64,000 nt of DNA from Gemmata palustris (GCF_017939745.1 NZ_JAGKQQ010000001.1:372001-436000), one strand, 5' to 3'; shown: positions 51,475 through 61,960, counted from the stretch's first letter. Numbers and translations are program-made. Notes: generated by a model from the letters alone, not told the origin.

Positions 51475-54400
51475 CTACTCCTTCTTCGGCGCTTCCTTCT
51501 TGGGCAATTCGGTCACAACGGCCGAACCGTCCGACAGTGGCGTGAGCGCGGTGTGCGCTGCGACACCGCTCGCGGCCGTCGGAACCGCACCGGGCAGCCC
51601 GACGGCCGGGCGCGCCAGCACTTCACCCGTCGTTCCGTCGATTAACACGATACGGCCCGCGAGGTCGGTGACGACCCACCGGTTGTCGCCCGCCGGTTGT
51701 GGCGCGCCCATGATGGTGTTACTGGCGTCCGTCGCCGTTTGTAGCACCCACAGGGGGTCTTCGTGGTCCGGGTTGAGTGCCGCTACCGATTTACCATCGA
51801 CCACGTAGGTGACCACGAACCGGGCCGCGTCAACGGGTTGAGCTACGAGCGCGGAACTCGGGCGCCCGGTCGGGAGCCCACCCCCACCCCCGCGCCAGCG
51901 GCGTAAGTGTTGGCCGGCTTTGTCGGCCGCGAACAGCCACACGCTCCCGCTCGTGTCCGCGACCACGAACCGCGGCGGCGCGCCCGGTTCGGTCGGCGGC
52001 AGCACGACCCCCGGCCCCGCGACCCGTTCTTGCAGTTCCCAACTACCGGCCGGGCTCCAGCGCGCGTTGGCCGCGTTCCCCCACTCCCACCGGCTCAACT
52101 TCTTCCCGCCATCCGAGGTGGCGAAACTCGAGTCCGAGAGAGCTGTGATGGAACACACCGCGTTCGCGGGCGGGCGGTCGCTCCGCCACGACGGTCCCGG
52201 GGTGAGCGAAGCCGGGTTCGCGACTCCCGTACTGGGTGTGAACCGGTTCACGAACCCGTCGGCGGTCGGGAGGTAGAGAATCCCCCCCACAACGGCCGGT
52301 TGACCCGCGAGTGCGGCCGGCGCGTTCACTTCGTCCTGTTGAACCAACTTCCCGCCCGCGACCTGTCGCACGACGAACTTCGGCCCGTCGGCACCCGTGA
52401 TCGGTGTTACCGCGAACACGAGTTTCCCGTCCGCGGCCGCCGATACCACCGTTGAACCGGTCGCGTTCGGGGGCGCGGACGCGATCACCCACCCGTCCGG
52501 CGCGGGGAGCGCCTCTCCCGTCCGAACGCCGCTCGCGGCCGGCACCACCACGATGCCCCCGTCCTCGTCCACCAGCACGAAGTTATCTCCCTGCGGGATC
52601 GGGGCCGCGAACTGCTCGGCCGACGACACCTTCGCGGGCACCAAACCGAGTTGCCGCTGCCAGCGCACTTCGCCGGTGCGCAAGTCGAACGCGACCGCCC
52701 GGCACCCCGACGAGTTCGGCGACCGCACGACCAAGCAAGCCGTGTCTTTGCGCACGTTGACTTGTGCTGCGTGGACCGGCTCGCCGACGTTGATCCGCGG
52801 CCCCGCGAGCACAACTTCCTGCCCCTTACTCGGCACCAGGGCCAACCGCGCTTTCTGAAGGTACCCGCCCGCGAGCAGCCAGTACTCGGACTCCTCCAGA
52901 GGAATCACGAGCCCGCGCAGCGGCCGGTCGTCCACCAGTCCCGGTTGTACGGGACCGGGGAGTGGGAACAGCGGTTTGTCCAAATTCCCCGCTTGGTTCA
53001 CTCCGAAGAGCCGGAGGTGGCCGGTATCGGACGCCACCGCGAGGCGCTCGCCGTCACTGGCCGGCGGGAACCACACCCACCCCGGCACCGGCAGTGCGAC
53101 GACCGGCACCGCGGGCGTTTCGGGCACCGTCGAACCGTCGGCGGGCGGGGGGCTTAAGGCCCCGACCGAGAACACTCGCAATTTCGTGACGGCGGTCCCG
53201 TCGGTCTGCGACAGGACCATCCACCGTTCGGCCGGCTCGGTGCCTTCCGGCCCGATGAACAGCGGGGGGATCTTCAGGGTGCCCGCGAGGTGCCCGGTCG
53301 CGATGACCTGCACGCACCGCGGGTTCAACCGGTTACCCGCGTCGTCCTTTCCACTGGCGTCGAGCACGTACAGCCGGCGCGCTTCGGCCGCGACGTACAG
53401 GAGACTGGTCCCGGGCCGCAGCACCGCCCCCTTCTCCGCGACCGGCTGACCGAGCCGGATGTACCCGATGCGCTGACCCGTCTTCAGGTCGAACTCGTAC
53501 ACGCTCCCGAGCGCGTCGCGCAGGGGAACGAAGGCGCGGCTCCCGACCACGACGGCCGGCCCCGCCGGGGCCGCGATGAGCGGCTGGTACCACAACAACT
53601 TTCCCGCCCGCAGCTCGTGCCCGGATACGGCCGGCGCGTTACCCACGCTCGACGTGACCACGGCAATATCGGTCGGGCCGGTATCGAGGTCCACGCGCGC
53701 AATGGCCGGCGGATCGGTCACGTCGGGGCCGACCCGCGTGGCCCACACGAGCGCCCCGGTGCCCTCGTTGAAGGCGTACAGAATGCCGCGCGCGACGCAC
53801 AAGAACACCGTGGTCGGATCGCCCGGCCCGGACTCGCGGATCTTGGTCTTCCCCACGGGCGTGACGAACAGCAGCGACGCGGCAGCGGTCGGCGGGGGCG
53901 GTTGCCGCTCGGCCGGATCGGGGACGTACTGGACGAGGTCGAGGAGCTTGCCCTTCGCGTCGGCGATGATCTTTTGCGCCTCGGCGTCTTCGAGGAACCC
54001 CGCGGATCTGAGGTCCGCTTCCGCACTCTGAATCAGCGCGTCGGTGGGTTTTTCGAGTTGCCCCCGCGCCTTGGCGATTGCGGCCGACCGGTCGCGCTCG
54101 CGCTTGACGCCCTTCTCGACCTGATCGAGCGCCCCACGGATCTTGTCGAGCGGGGGATCATCGGGTCCGCGGAACTGGTCGAGTACCGGCAGCAGCTCGC
54201 GCCCGGCGGCAATAGCCTTGTCCGCGAGTTCCAACTCGTCCGACTTCGTGCGGTTCGCGACAAACGCTTTGACGCGGTCCTCCGCGAACCCGGCGACGTC
54301 CTCACCGAGTTTCTTCCCCGCTTCGAGCACGTCGCGGCCGTACCCGGACGTCGGCTTGGCGAGCGGCGACTCCTTCTGCGCCTCGATGAACGCATTGAGC

Positions 54401-55119
54401 CGCGTTACCGCGGGGGCGTAATCGTTGCGGTTCGTAACCGAGCGCACCACCGTCTGCATTTCGGAGAGGTCGGCGAAGAACTTGTACTCGTCGATCCGCT
54501 TGCTATCGGAATATTCTTTGGTGAGTTTGGTGTAGGTCTTCGCGGAGGTTCCGTAGTCGCCCCGCCCGTACTCCTCCTTCGCTTGGGTCGCCAGTTGCTC
54601 CTCCTTCAAACCCACATAACGGAGAAGGTAGAGCCCGGTGAACCCGAGAAGCGCGAGGATGAAGATCGCCATCCCCGCGAGGATCATCGGCCGGCGATTG
54701 CTCTTCTTCTTGCGCTTCACCAAGAAATCGTCGTCAACGTCCTCGGTCGCCTCGGGTTTGAGCGGCTTCTTTCCCTTCTTCGGCGCCGTGGGCGGAGGAA
54801 CGTCGGTCCCCTCGGACCACACGACCTCCTTCATCTTCGGGGGCGCGACCACGGCGTCCACAATGGTCGCCTCGACCACAGCCGGCTGCGCGGATTTCGC
54901 GGACCTGACCCGTGTCGGCTTCGGTGGCGGCGATTTGGGGGGCAGCTTCGGTTCGGGCGGGAGTTCCGGGATCGGTTCGGGTGGCGCAGTGGCTTGCAGG
55001 GCCCGAACCGTGAACACCTGTCGGCATTCCAGGTTCGGGCACCGCATCGACTTCCCGTTCATATCCGACTGAAGGTTGAAGCGCGTTTCGCAGTGTGGGC
55101 ACTGTGCAACGATCGACAC
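51475..55119 (-). CDS. Membrane-anchored PQQ-like beta-propeller protein with N-terminal zinc ribbon
   Basis: A 1214-residue protein. The chosen GTG at 55119 has GAGG 6 bp upstream and starts SIVAQCPHCETRFNLQS, a zinc-ribbon with CPHC and CPNLEC. A Pro/Lys-rich linker and a transmembrane helix (LAGMAIFILALLGFTGLYLL, about 147-166) follow, then a helical stalk (about 170-410) and PQQ-enzyme-like propeller repeats (TGALVWATRVGPDVTDPPAI, GKLLWYQPLIAAPAGPAVV). The propeller is extracytoplasmic. No catalytic residues were identified; a binding role is likely. Confidence 0.8.
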   Translation of the reverse strand: MSIVAQCPHCETRFNLQSDMNGKSMRCPNLECRQVFTVRALQATAPPEPIPELPPEPKLPPKSPPPKPTRVRSAKSAQPAVVEATIVDAVVAPPKMKEVVWSEGTDVPPPTAPKKGKKPLKPEATEDVDDDFLVKRKKKSNRRPMILAGMAIFILALLGFTGLYLLRYVGLKEEQLATQAKEEYGRGDYGTSAKTYTKLTKEYSDSKRIDEYKFFADLSEMQTVVRSVTNRNDYAPAVTRLNAFIEAQKESPLAKPTSGYGRDVLEAGKKLGEDVAGFAEDRVKAFVANRTKSDELELADKAIAAGRELLPVLDQFRGPDDPPLDKIRGALDQVEKGVKRERDRSAAIAKARGQLEKPTDALIQSAEADLRSAGFLEDAEAQKIIADAKGKLLDLVQYVPDPAERQPPPPTAAASLLFVTPVGKTKIRESGPGDPTTVFLCVARGILYAFNEGTGALVWATRVGPDVTDPPAIARVDLDTGPTDIAVVTSSVGNAPAVSGHELRAGKLLWYQPLIAAPAGPAVVVGSRAFVPLRDALGSVYEFDLKTGQRIGYIRLGQPVAEKGAVLRPGTSLLYVAAEARRLYVLDASGKDDAGNRLNPRCVQVIATGHLAGTLKIPPLFIGPEGTEPAERWMVLSQTDGTAVTKLRVFSVGALSPPPADGSTVPETPAVPVVALPVPGWVWFPPASDGERLAVASDTGHLRLFGVNQAGNLDKPLFPLPGPVQPGLVDDRPLRGLVIPLEESEYWLLAGGYLQKARLALVPSKGQEVVLAGPRINVGEPVHAAQVNVRKDTACLVVRSPNSSGCRAVAFDLRTGEVRWQRQLGLVPAKVSSAEQFAAPIPQGDNFVLVDEDGGIVVVPAASGVRTGEALPAPDGWVIASAPPNATGSTVVSAAADGKLVFAVTPITGADGPKFVVRQVAGGKLVQQDEVNAPAALAGQPAVVGGILYLPTADGFVNRFTPSTGVANPASLTPGPSWRSDRPPANAVCSITALSDSSFATSDGGKKLSRWEWGNAANARWSPAGSWELQERVAGPGVVLPPTEPGAPPRFVVADTSGSVWLFAADKAGQHLRRWRGGGGGLPTGRPSSALVAQPVDAARFVVTYVVDGKSVAALNPDHEDPLWVLQTATDASNTIMGAPQPAGDNRWVVTDLAGRIVLIDGTTGEVLARPAVGLPGAVPTAASGVAAHTALTPLSDGSAVVTELPKKEAPKKE

Positions 55120-55316
55120 GGTGAACCTCGGGAAGCAAAGACAGGTGATCGGGGCCCGCGAAGGACCGAACCCCTTCCCTGAAACGGGAGGGAGTTTACC
55201 CGGCCGACCCCGCACCTCATCAGATAAAGAGGTGGGATCAGCTCCGGGGCTTCAGCCATTCTAATCTAATTGCGAAACGCGCGCGAAGCGAATGAGGTTT
55301 GCGCGAGGATAAAGTC

Positions 55317-55342
55317 GAACGGACGGCCGAAGCCGTCCGTTC
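55317..55342 (-). terminator. Hairpin terminator after secretin-like gene
   Basis: GAACGGACGGC (55317-55327) pairs with GCCGTCCGTTC (55332-55342); on the minus strand the loop is TTCG, a stable tetraloop. It lies 25 bp after the stop and is followed by GACTTTATCC. Confidence 0.7.
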
Positions 55343-55367
55343 CCTGCAACCGGTTTTCACGGGTGAG

Positions 55368-57935
55368 TCACTTCGTGAACCACCCCGCGGGCCGTACCTC
55401 TTGTGCCGGGGCGACGCGCTCCGGCGTGAGAATCACGAGCGTCTCGAACTGCGCGCCGCAGAGCCAGCTCACGGCGCCGGTGAGCGAGTGGTCCGGGTTG
55501 GAACGTGAGGGACTCGCGACAACGAGCGTGTCCCCGAAAGCGACGGCCACCGTCGCTTCCAGTGTTTGGGTGTCGAACGACGGAGTGGTACGGCCGGGAC
55601 CATCCGCCGTCGTCACCTGCACCGCGTTGCCCACGGAAGTGATCTGCAGATTCGTGCGCAGGAGCACCGTCTTACCGTCCGGGGCAACCCGCGGCGTCAC
55701 GCGGAGCGCGATCCCGGTCGGCACGAACTCGACCCGCTGGCCGGTGCTTCCGCCCGCGGGCGCCACGGCAACTGGCACCGACTGACCGACCCGGGCGTAC
55801 CCCGTCTGGTTGTCGCAGACGCACATCTGCGGGCGCGACAGTACGTCGCACTCGCCGCGCTCCTTGGCGGCCCGAAAGAGCCCGGTCAGCATCTGGGCCT
55901 CGCGCGGCGACAGCGCCCAGGCGTTCCCACCGGCCGCACTGTCGGCACGCAGCCCGGATTGTGCCACGAACCCGCGGGGTACCTGCACCACCATCGCGTG
56001 CACGATCACCTGCTGCTGCTCTTTGTCAAGGGCCGCGAGCGCGGTCGCAATCAACCGACACGTTGCCGGCTGAGCGGAAACGAGCACGGCGTTGGAAACC
56101 GGATCGGCCACAACCGTCGCGCTCTGCTTCTTCTCCCTCAAGTGTGTACTGATGGCACTCACCGCGTCTGCGGCGGCGATGTTCCTCAGTTTGTAGACGG
56201 CGCTGATGTTATTCACCGCGGGCGCGGCCACGGGTTGGGGCAGCGGCGCGGCCCTAAGTGCCGCGCCCAGGGCCGATTTGACGTCCTTCACCACGCGCAC
56301 CGTCGCAAACGCAACGACCTCGAACTCCCGGCTCGACTTCGGATTCTTGCCCTGCAACTCCTCGATCTCTTTCCACCCGCCGATCACGAGAGTCTCACCG
56401 GTCGGAACGATGGCCGATTTTTCGACGTGCTCTTTCCGCACGTCCGGCACCTGAATGAATTGCGTGAACGGAACCGGCTGGCCCTGGCTCCCGCCCTCGA
56501 AAACCGGAGTGATTCGCGTGGCGACCGGGATCAGTTCGACCGGGCCGACCAGGTGCGTGCGCGCGAGCCCGGCTTGAACGTGAACGTAGTTGGCGTCGGC
56601 CGAGACGCATCCCCGGAGCGTGAGTGCGTCGCCGAGGAAGATCGCCACGTTCTTCGGGACGTAAACGATCTGGCCCTTGACCTTGATGATTTCGAGGCCG
56701 GTCACAAAGGACTGCTCCTCGCCGACCTTCTTGGTCGCCGTCTGGCCGTTGACCGCGGTGATCTTCGGGAACAGCGTCACACTCGCGGTGCGGTCCCCCT
56801 GGGCCGCTTCGAGGAGCTTTTGGAACTGGGCGGGCGTCAGCGTCGTGTCGCGTGCGACCTTCACCCCCACTCGCTCACAAAAACCGGCGGGCACCTTCAG
56901 CACCCGGACCTCGTAGGCCACCGAAACGGCCGCCGGCGCCAACCGGTGCAGCACTTCGATCACGTCGCTGACCTGCTCGAGAACGGCGGGCGTATTTTGC
57001 ACCACCAGTGCGGTCCCGATGTCGAAGTATTCGACGCTGCCGCGCCCGCCATGCTCCTTCCACGTGTACGGCTGGACCATTCCGGTCACGAGTTGAACGA
57101 GTTCCTCGATGCTCTTCCGGTACGCGGTCGTCGCGGCCTCACCCGCGAGTGGCGCGGGCGGTGCGACCAAATCACCGACGGTGTAAACCTTCGTGACCAG
57201 CTCGGGGAGGGCGCGCGGCGCGGGAGCAACCGCGACGCCTTCGATTTGGCTCAGGAGATTGCGGGCCGGGGTGAAGGTCGGATCGGCTTTCACGGCGAGC
57301 CGCAACTGTGTCTTGCTCGCGTCGGTGTGCCCGGTGCGGTTGAGTAGCCCACCGAGATTGTGCCGGGCTTGAGCTTCCGGCATGACCTGGGACAGCACCG
57401 CGAACGCCTCGTCCCACTTCCCGGCGCTGGCGAGGCAGAACCCGTGCGTCTTCTTGGCCTTGTGGTTCTCCGGGTTGATCTTCAGGGCGAACTCGCACCA
57501 CGAGCACGCACCGGCCCAGTCCTTCCAGCGCGCGTGGGTGACCGCGAGTTCGCAGGCCGCGTCCGCGTCGGACGGGTTGAGAGTCAGGTACGTCTTGTAC
57601 GCTTCGACGGTTTTTTCCTTCTCGTCGGTGCGCGCGTAGAACCGGGCGATGCCGAGCAGCGCGTTCTTGTTCTTCGGTTCCTGCTTCAGCGCCTTCTGGT
57701 ACCCCTCGCGGGCCAGATCGAGTAGCGTGTCCTTGCTCCCGGGCGCGGTCTTGTCATCGAGTGCCGCGTCGAGGCGCACGTCCGAGATCGCGACCAGTGC
57801 GTCCGCGGACGGCTGTTTGTCAGAGACTTTGGGCAGCGCCTCCGGTGGGGGCGATGCGGGCTGGGTTTTCGCGCGCGAGAAGGCCGGCAGCGCGAACAGG
57901 ACCGCCACAATAGCGAGCAGGGTGCGCAACCGCAT
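55368..57935 (-). CDS. TPR protein with secretin-like domain
   Basis: An 855-residue exported protein. ATG 57935 has GGAGG 8 bp upstream and gives signal peptide RLRTLLAIVAVLFALPAFSR. TPR-like repeats fill residues about 70-230 (ALKQEPKNKNALLGIARFYA). Next come NolW/secretin-N type repeats (YKLRNIAAADAVSAISTHLR, about 598) and a C-terminal secretin-like beta domain (LSRPQMCVCDNQTGYARVGQ, VEFVPTGIALRVTPRVAPDG). It may form or assist an outer-membrane pore of a type II-like system. No other secretion genes are nearby. Confidence 0.78.
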   Translation of the reverse strand: MRLRTLLAIVAVLFALPAFSRAKTQPASPPPEALPKVSDKQPSADALVAISDVRLDAALDDKTAPGSKDTLLDLAREGYQKALKQEPKNKNALLGIARFYARTDEKEKTVEAYKTYLTLNPSDADAACELAVTHARWKDWAGACSWCEFALKINPENHKAKKTHGFCLASAGKWDEAFAVLSQVMPEAQARHNLGGLLNRTGHTDASKTQLRLAVKADPTFTPARNLLSQIEGVAVAPAPRALPELVTKVYTVGDLVAPPAPLAGEAATTAYRKSIEELVQLVTGMVQPYTWKEHGGRGSVEYFDIGTALVVQNTPAVLEQVSDVIEVLHRLAPAAVSVAYEVRVLKVPAGFCERVGVKVARDTTLTPAQFQKLLEAAQGDRTASVTLFPKITAVNGQTATKKVGEEQSFVTGLEIIKVKGQIVYVPKNVAIFLGDALTLRGCVSADANYVHVQAGLARTHLVGPVELIPVATRITPVFEGGSQGQPVPFTQFIQVPDVRKEHVEKSAIVPTGETLVIGGWKEIEELQGKNPKSSREFEVVAFATVRVVKDVKSALGAALRAAPLPQPVAAPAVNNISAVYKLRNIAAADAVSAISTHLREKKQSATVVADPVSNAVLVSAQPATCRLIATALAALDKEQQQVIVHAMVVQVPRGFVAQSGLRADSAAGGNAWALSPREAQMLTGLFRAAKERGECDVLSRPQMCVCDNQTGYARVGQSVPVAVAPAGGSTGQRVEFVPTGIALRVTPRVAPDGKTVLLRTNLQITSVGNAVQVTTADGPGRTTPSFDTQTLEATVAVAFGDTLVVASPSRSNPDHSLTGAVSWLCGAQFETLVILTPERVAPAQEVRPAGWFTK

Positions 57936-58084
57936 GGAACCTCCGGGAACGAGGTGGAATCGTCCGCGGAGTAATAGCAAGAGATGGTCGCACAACAAGG
58001 CGAACTGCGTTGCGGGGGGTTATGGTTGTTGGGTTCTCGTGGAAGATTGTGGTGCTGAAGTGACGCCGAGTGCCCTTATTTTCC

Positions 58085-58139
58085 GTGGCACAGGCCTCTG
58101 GCCTGTGGAGACATAACACAGGCCAGAGGCCTGTGCCAC
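58085..58139. repeat. Dispersed palindromic repeat, paired inverted copies
   Basis: Two inverted 23-bp copies of GTGGCACAGGCC...TGTG (58085-58107 and 58117-58139) form a perfect hairpin with a 9-nt loop. The right copy plus its flank to 58163 matches the single copy at 13619-13667. It lies between the secretin-like and AsmA-like genes. Confidence 0.75.
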
Positions 58140-58192
58140 GAGCAAAATGCACAAGCTTCAACACAGCAACGAATGAGGCCGGCGCCGGCTCG

Positions 58193-61100
58193 TTACGGCT
58201 TCTTCCCGAACGGCAGGGGGAACGGGAGAATCCCGCCCCCGGTTTTCGGGTTCGCACCGGGCGCGGGCATTCCGGGGAACAGCTTGCGGAGTTCGCTCTC
58301 GAGCAGATCCTTGCCCACGTCCTTCGCGCCCTCGCGGGCCAGTGCGACGACGGCCTCGTTAAACGCCTTCGGGTCCAGCGCGGGCTTCGTAAGTGTTCCC
58401 TTCACCGGCACTTTTACGACTTTCCCGGCGACCGCCTTCATCAAGACCGGGTTGTTCTTGAGCAGCGGCAAGTCCTTCGGGAGCGGCACATCGACAACGA
58501 GATCCAACGTGTCGTCGAAACCGACGGAGCCGTTCGTGTGGAACGTGGTGCCGGAAATGCGGATCGCGAAGTTCTGGTGGTGTACGCGCCCGTTAGCCAC
58601 TTGCACCGGTACGGTCGAATCGTTCACGAGTGTCATCGTGGTCGCCTTCGCGCCGAGCAGACCCGCGAGTTGCGCGGCCACCGGGCTCAGGCCCACCGTG
58701 GCCTTGTGAATCACGAGACTTCCCTTCACGTTCGTCTGATTGACGTCGGAGAGTGAAATACGGGCTTCGTCGATGGTCGCGGAGATTTCGCCCGCGGCCT
58801 CCCCGGTGTTCGCGATCGCGGGGAGCGCGTACCCGAGCGCCCCGGCCGTCGCTTTCGGCGTGAGCCGGGCGTGGTCGACCACGGTCCCCTTCGCGAGTGT
58901 CATTACCCCCGGCGAAGTACCGAGTTCCAGAGTCGGTGCGAGCTTCACCTTCCCGTCACCGAAGGTCGCCTCCAGCGGCGCAACCGTCACCACTCCGCGG
59001 GCCATTTTTGCGTTCAGTTCGCCGGTACCGACGTCGAAGCCGTATGCCTGCACCGCGTGCCAGCCAATTGCCACCTCGCCGTCGAGCGTCGCGAAGATCG
59101 TCGGTCCGCTCGGCCCCGCGGGTGCTTTAGGGGCGGGCGGGTTCGCGGTCGGTGCCTTCAGAACGATCGGCCCGCCGGCCTTCGGTTCCGGCACCGGAGG
59201 GGCCGCGGCCACCTTCTGGCCGTTGGGTTCGAGTTGCCCGGTGACGAGGAACCCGCGCGAGCCGGTGCCGGTCGCGGTGAAACTCGGGCCGACGAACCCG
59301 CGCACGAGCGGCGTCAGTTTCTCCCAGTCGTAGCGCAGGGTGCCGGTAAAATTCACGTCGCGCGTGGCGCTGAGTTTGGCGAGCTTTCCCTTCGCATCGA
59401 ACGTCAAACCGGGGCGCTCGGCCCGCGCGGTCGTGATACTGACGGCGTCCGCCGAATCGCTGTACGAGCCGTCCGTTTCCAGGTGCAGTGCCGGCTCGAA
59501 CCAGACGAAGTTGTTTTTCGGCCCGTAGCCGAAGTTGGTCACGTCCAGCGAACCGCCGAAGGTCGTAGCGTCACCGGCCGAACGGAACCGGAGCGGGCCG
59601 ACGCCGCGCCCGCTCAGCGCGTCCGGGCCGTTCGGGTCGGCGTACAGTCGCACCAATTTGCCGAGCGCATTCAGATCACTGGTACACTCGCCGTTACCGC
59701 TCACGGCGACGTCGCCATTTGCCTGCGGCTCGAAACTGAGCGTGCCCCCCGCAACCGACAGCGGCGCGGAATTGATCGTCAGTCTGCTGATGGTCGCAGT
59801 GCTGGTCGCGCGCGTGAACGTGAGGTCGCCGACCGCGTCCATTTTCGGCTCATCGAACGCGATCCAGCGGGACAGTTTCGCCCGGGTGAGAGCAACCGTG
59901 AGTCGATCTATGGTCACGTTGTCGGTCGCAAATTTCGCCCGACCACCGGCTTCGATCGATCCTGCGAGCGGGAAATCCGGTAGTTTGACGATCGCCGCGA
60001 CGCGGGCCTTCCAGCGCGCGAGATCGCCGGTGAGTTTCACATCAAGGCTACCGTTGGCGAGCTTGTGAACGTCGCTGACCGCTTCGTTGAGGGACAATCG
60101 CAGTTCGTCCCCCGAGGAAGTAAGCACGGCCGACGCGGTCGCGAGTTGGACCGTTCCGGTGTCGGGTGCCTGACCGCTCACGAGGAGTCGGAAGTCCAGC
60201 GCCGGCTCCTTCAGCCCCCGGCCCTGCTGGTCGTGAACCGCGAAATTCTTGAGTGCGACCGTGGCCTCCGCATTGAACTTCCCGTCGCGCGTGCGCCGAC
60301 CGCCCAGCGTCGCGTCCGCGACACCATCGAGCGTGAAGCCCTTCAAGTCAATGAAATCCGCGAGCCGGGTGCTCAGCTTTTGGAGGTAGACGGTCGCCGC
60401 CGCCCGAACCGTTTCGGGCATGATCTCCGCGTTCACCGCGACGCAATCCGAGATGCAAATGAGCCGGTCGAACGTCGGGAGCCCGCCCTTCGCGTACCGC
60501 GCGGCGAACTCGACCTTCAGTGGCTGCTCCCACGCGATCGGCTTCCCGTCGCGCACGCCCTTGAGCGTGGACGTGTCGATTTTCCCGTCCCACACAGTGG
60601 CGCCCGCGTCCAGCTTGCTCACGAGCTCGAGATCGAGTTTGCCCTCGCGCAGTTCGGTGCCTTCCTTCAGCCGGAGCAACTTCGGGAGCTTGGCCGCGAG
60701 CTTCGCGATATCGACCTTCGCGCTCACCGATGCACCGGCCCGCGTGAGCAGCGCCTCCGTCGATTCGTCTGGGTCGAAGGTACCGTTTACGGAGACCGTA
60801 CCCACATCGCACGTGAGGTCGAACGCACGCACACGCAGCCCGCGCCCCGCGCGTTCGATATCGAATGGCAGTTCGGCGGAATCGAGTTCGAGCCGGTCGC
60901 CGTTCAACCACGGCGCGGAAACCGCGAGGTGCTCCCCGCTCGCCTTCCCGGAAATCGCGAACGTGGTGCGGCCGGTCGAGTCCTTGCCCCACGTCACGCG
61001 GAGATCGGTCCCGATCGTTCCGGAGAGACTCAGGCCCGGGTCAACTCGTTTCAAGAGCGGTGCGAACGTATCGAGTGGCAAACCCGCGGTCACGAGTTTC

Positions 61101-61780
61101 GCGGAGCCCGCGTCGCCGATTGTTGCTTCCGCGTTGATGCCCCCCGTGGCCGCGGTCGCGGTGATGGTAATCGGCTCGGAGCGGTTCGCCGGGATTCGGG
61201 CGCTCGCGTTGATGTCCTCGACGCTCGTGGTCTTTTCCGTCTCCGCGTCGATGATGGTGAGTGTTCCGCCGATGATTTTGACGCTCACTGGCGTCCGCGT
61301 CGGGGCGGGTTCGGGCTTCTCTTTGAGGTACTCCGCGAAGGCACCTTCGATATTGGTGCTGTTCTTCTGGCACACGACGGTGATCGTCGCCTTCTCGATT
61401 GTGAACTCGCCCGGGTCGTCTTGGTTACGTGCGAGTGCGAGCAGCGATTTTTGCGACAGGATCTTCGGGACACTTGCGATGGGCCGGCCGGCTTCGTCCT
61501 TAATCACCACGTCGCGCAATTCGACCGGGGAGAACCAGCCGAGTGACGCGCCGCCGACTTCAACGGACCCGCGCACGTCGGCGAGGGCCTTTCGCGCGAA
61601 CCGGTTGCGCAGATCGGTCTTCGCAACGATTGTCGGCGCGAACCACGTCCCGATTAGCAACAGTGTCACGAGCGGGAGGAGTCGCACGAACCACCGCCTG
61701 CGGCGCGGCTTAGGGGGGGCCGGGCGCGACCGGGGCGGAAGCGGCTTGCGTGGGAGCGGGGTAACGGGCTCAGCGGACAT
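58193..61780 (-). CDS. AsmA/TamB-like membrane-anchored protein
   Basis: A 1195-residue protein. ATG 61780 has AGGAGG upstream. A basic N-terminus and a single helix (FVRLLPLVTLLLIGTWFAPT, about 31-50) are followed by a very long beta-rich region with repeated patterns such as VEVGGASLGWFSPVELRDV and ITVVCQKNSTNIEGAFAEYL, typical of AsmA/TamB-like bridges that carry lipids between membranes. It ends with a short proline-rich tail. Exact subfamily is uncertain, and a DUF748-like assignment is possible. Confidence 0.8.
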   Translation of the reverse strand: MSAEPVTPLPRKPLPPRSRPAPPKPRRRRWFVRLLPLVTLLLIGTWFAPTIVAKTDLRNRFARKALADVRGSVEVGGASLGWFSPVELRDVVIKDEAGRPIASVPKILSQKSLLALARNQDDPGEFTIEKATITVVCQKNSTNIEGAFAEYLKEKPEPAPTRTPVSVKIIGGTLTIIDAETEKTTSVEDINASARIPANRSEPITITATAATGGINAEATIGDAGSAKLVTAGLPLDTFAPLLKRVDPGLSLSGTIGTDLRVTWGKDSTGRTTFAISGKASGEHLAVSAPWLNGDRLELDSAELPFDIERAGRGLRVRAFDLTCDVGTVSVNGTFDPDESTEALLTRAGASVSAKVDIAKLAAKLPKLLRLKEGTELREGKLDLELVSKLDAGATVWDGKIDTSTLKGVRDGKPIAWEQPLKVEFAARYAKGGLPTFDRLICISDCVAVNAEIMPETVRAAATVYLQKLSTRLADFIDLKGFTLDGVADATLGGRRTRDGKFNAEATVALKNFAVHDQQGRGLKEPALDFRLLVSGQAPDTGTVQLATASAVLTSSGDELRLSLNEAVSDVHKLANGSLDVKLTGDLARWKARVAAIVKLPDFPLAGSIEAGGRAKFATDNVTIDRLTVALTRAKLSRWIAFDEPKMDAVGDLTFTRATSTATISRLTINSAPLSVAGGTLSFEPQANGDVAVSGNGECTSDLNALGKLVRLYADPNGPDALSGRGVGPLRFRSAGDATTFGGSLDVTNFGYGPKNNFVWFEPALHLETDGSYSDSADAVSITTARAERPGLTFDAKGKLAKLSATRDVNFTGTLRYDWEKLTPLVRGFVGPSFTATGTGSRGFLVTGQLEPNGQKVAAAPPVPEPKAGGPIVLKAPTANPPAPKAPAGPSGPTIFATLDGEVAIGWHAVQAYGFDVGTGELNAKMARGVVTVAPLEATFGDGKVKLAPTLELGTSPGVMTLAKGTVVDHARLTPKATAGALGYALPAIANTGEAAGEISATIDEARISLSDVNQTNVKGSLVIHKATVGLSPVAAQLAGLLGAKATTMTLVNDSTVPVQVANGRVHHQNFAIRISGTTFHTNGSVGFDDTLDLVVDVPLPKDLPLLKNNPVLMKAVAGKVVKVPVKGTLTKPALDPKAFNEAVVALAREGAKDVGKDLLESELRKLFPGMPAPGANPKTGGGILPFPLPFGKKP

Positions 61781-61960
61781 GCGGTGCCTCCTGCGCGAGC
61801 GGGCGCAACCGTGCGCATTCGACTCCATCGGCCAATACCAGGATAAGTCAAAATATGAAAGTGAGAAAGTGCGAAATGTGCGGAAAATAGGCCGACATAA
61901 TCCAAAAATCCCGGCGCCGCGATTCGTTGAGCGCGGCACCGGGTGAGAACCTCACTCCAA

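Noticed and set aside
53290-55182. A 630-codon plus-strand open frame
   Set aside because: It is antisense to the propeller gene, which has recognisable domains, a membrane helix and a ribosome binding site. The opposite frame is Arg/His/Glu-rich, as expected for a shadow in GC-rich DNA.
55566-57347. A 593-codon plus-strand frame
   Set aside because: It is antisense to the secretin-like TPR protein, which has a signal peptide and conserved repeats.
60065-61946. Two overlapping long plus-strand frames (about 490 and 510 codons)
   Set aside because: Both are antisense to the AsmA/TamB-like gene and have typical low-complexity shadow composition.
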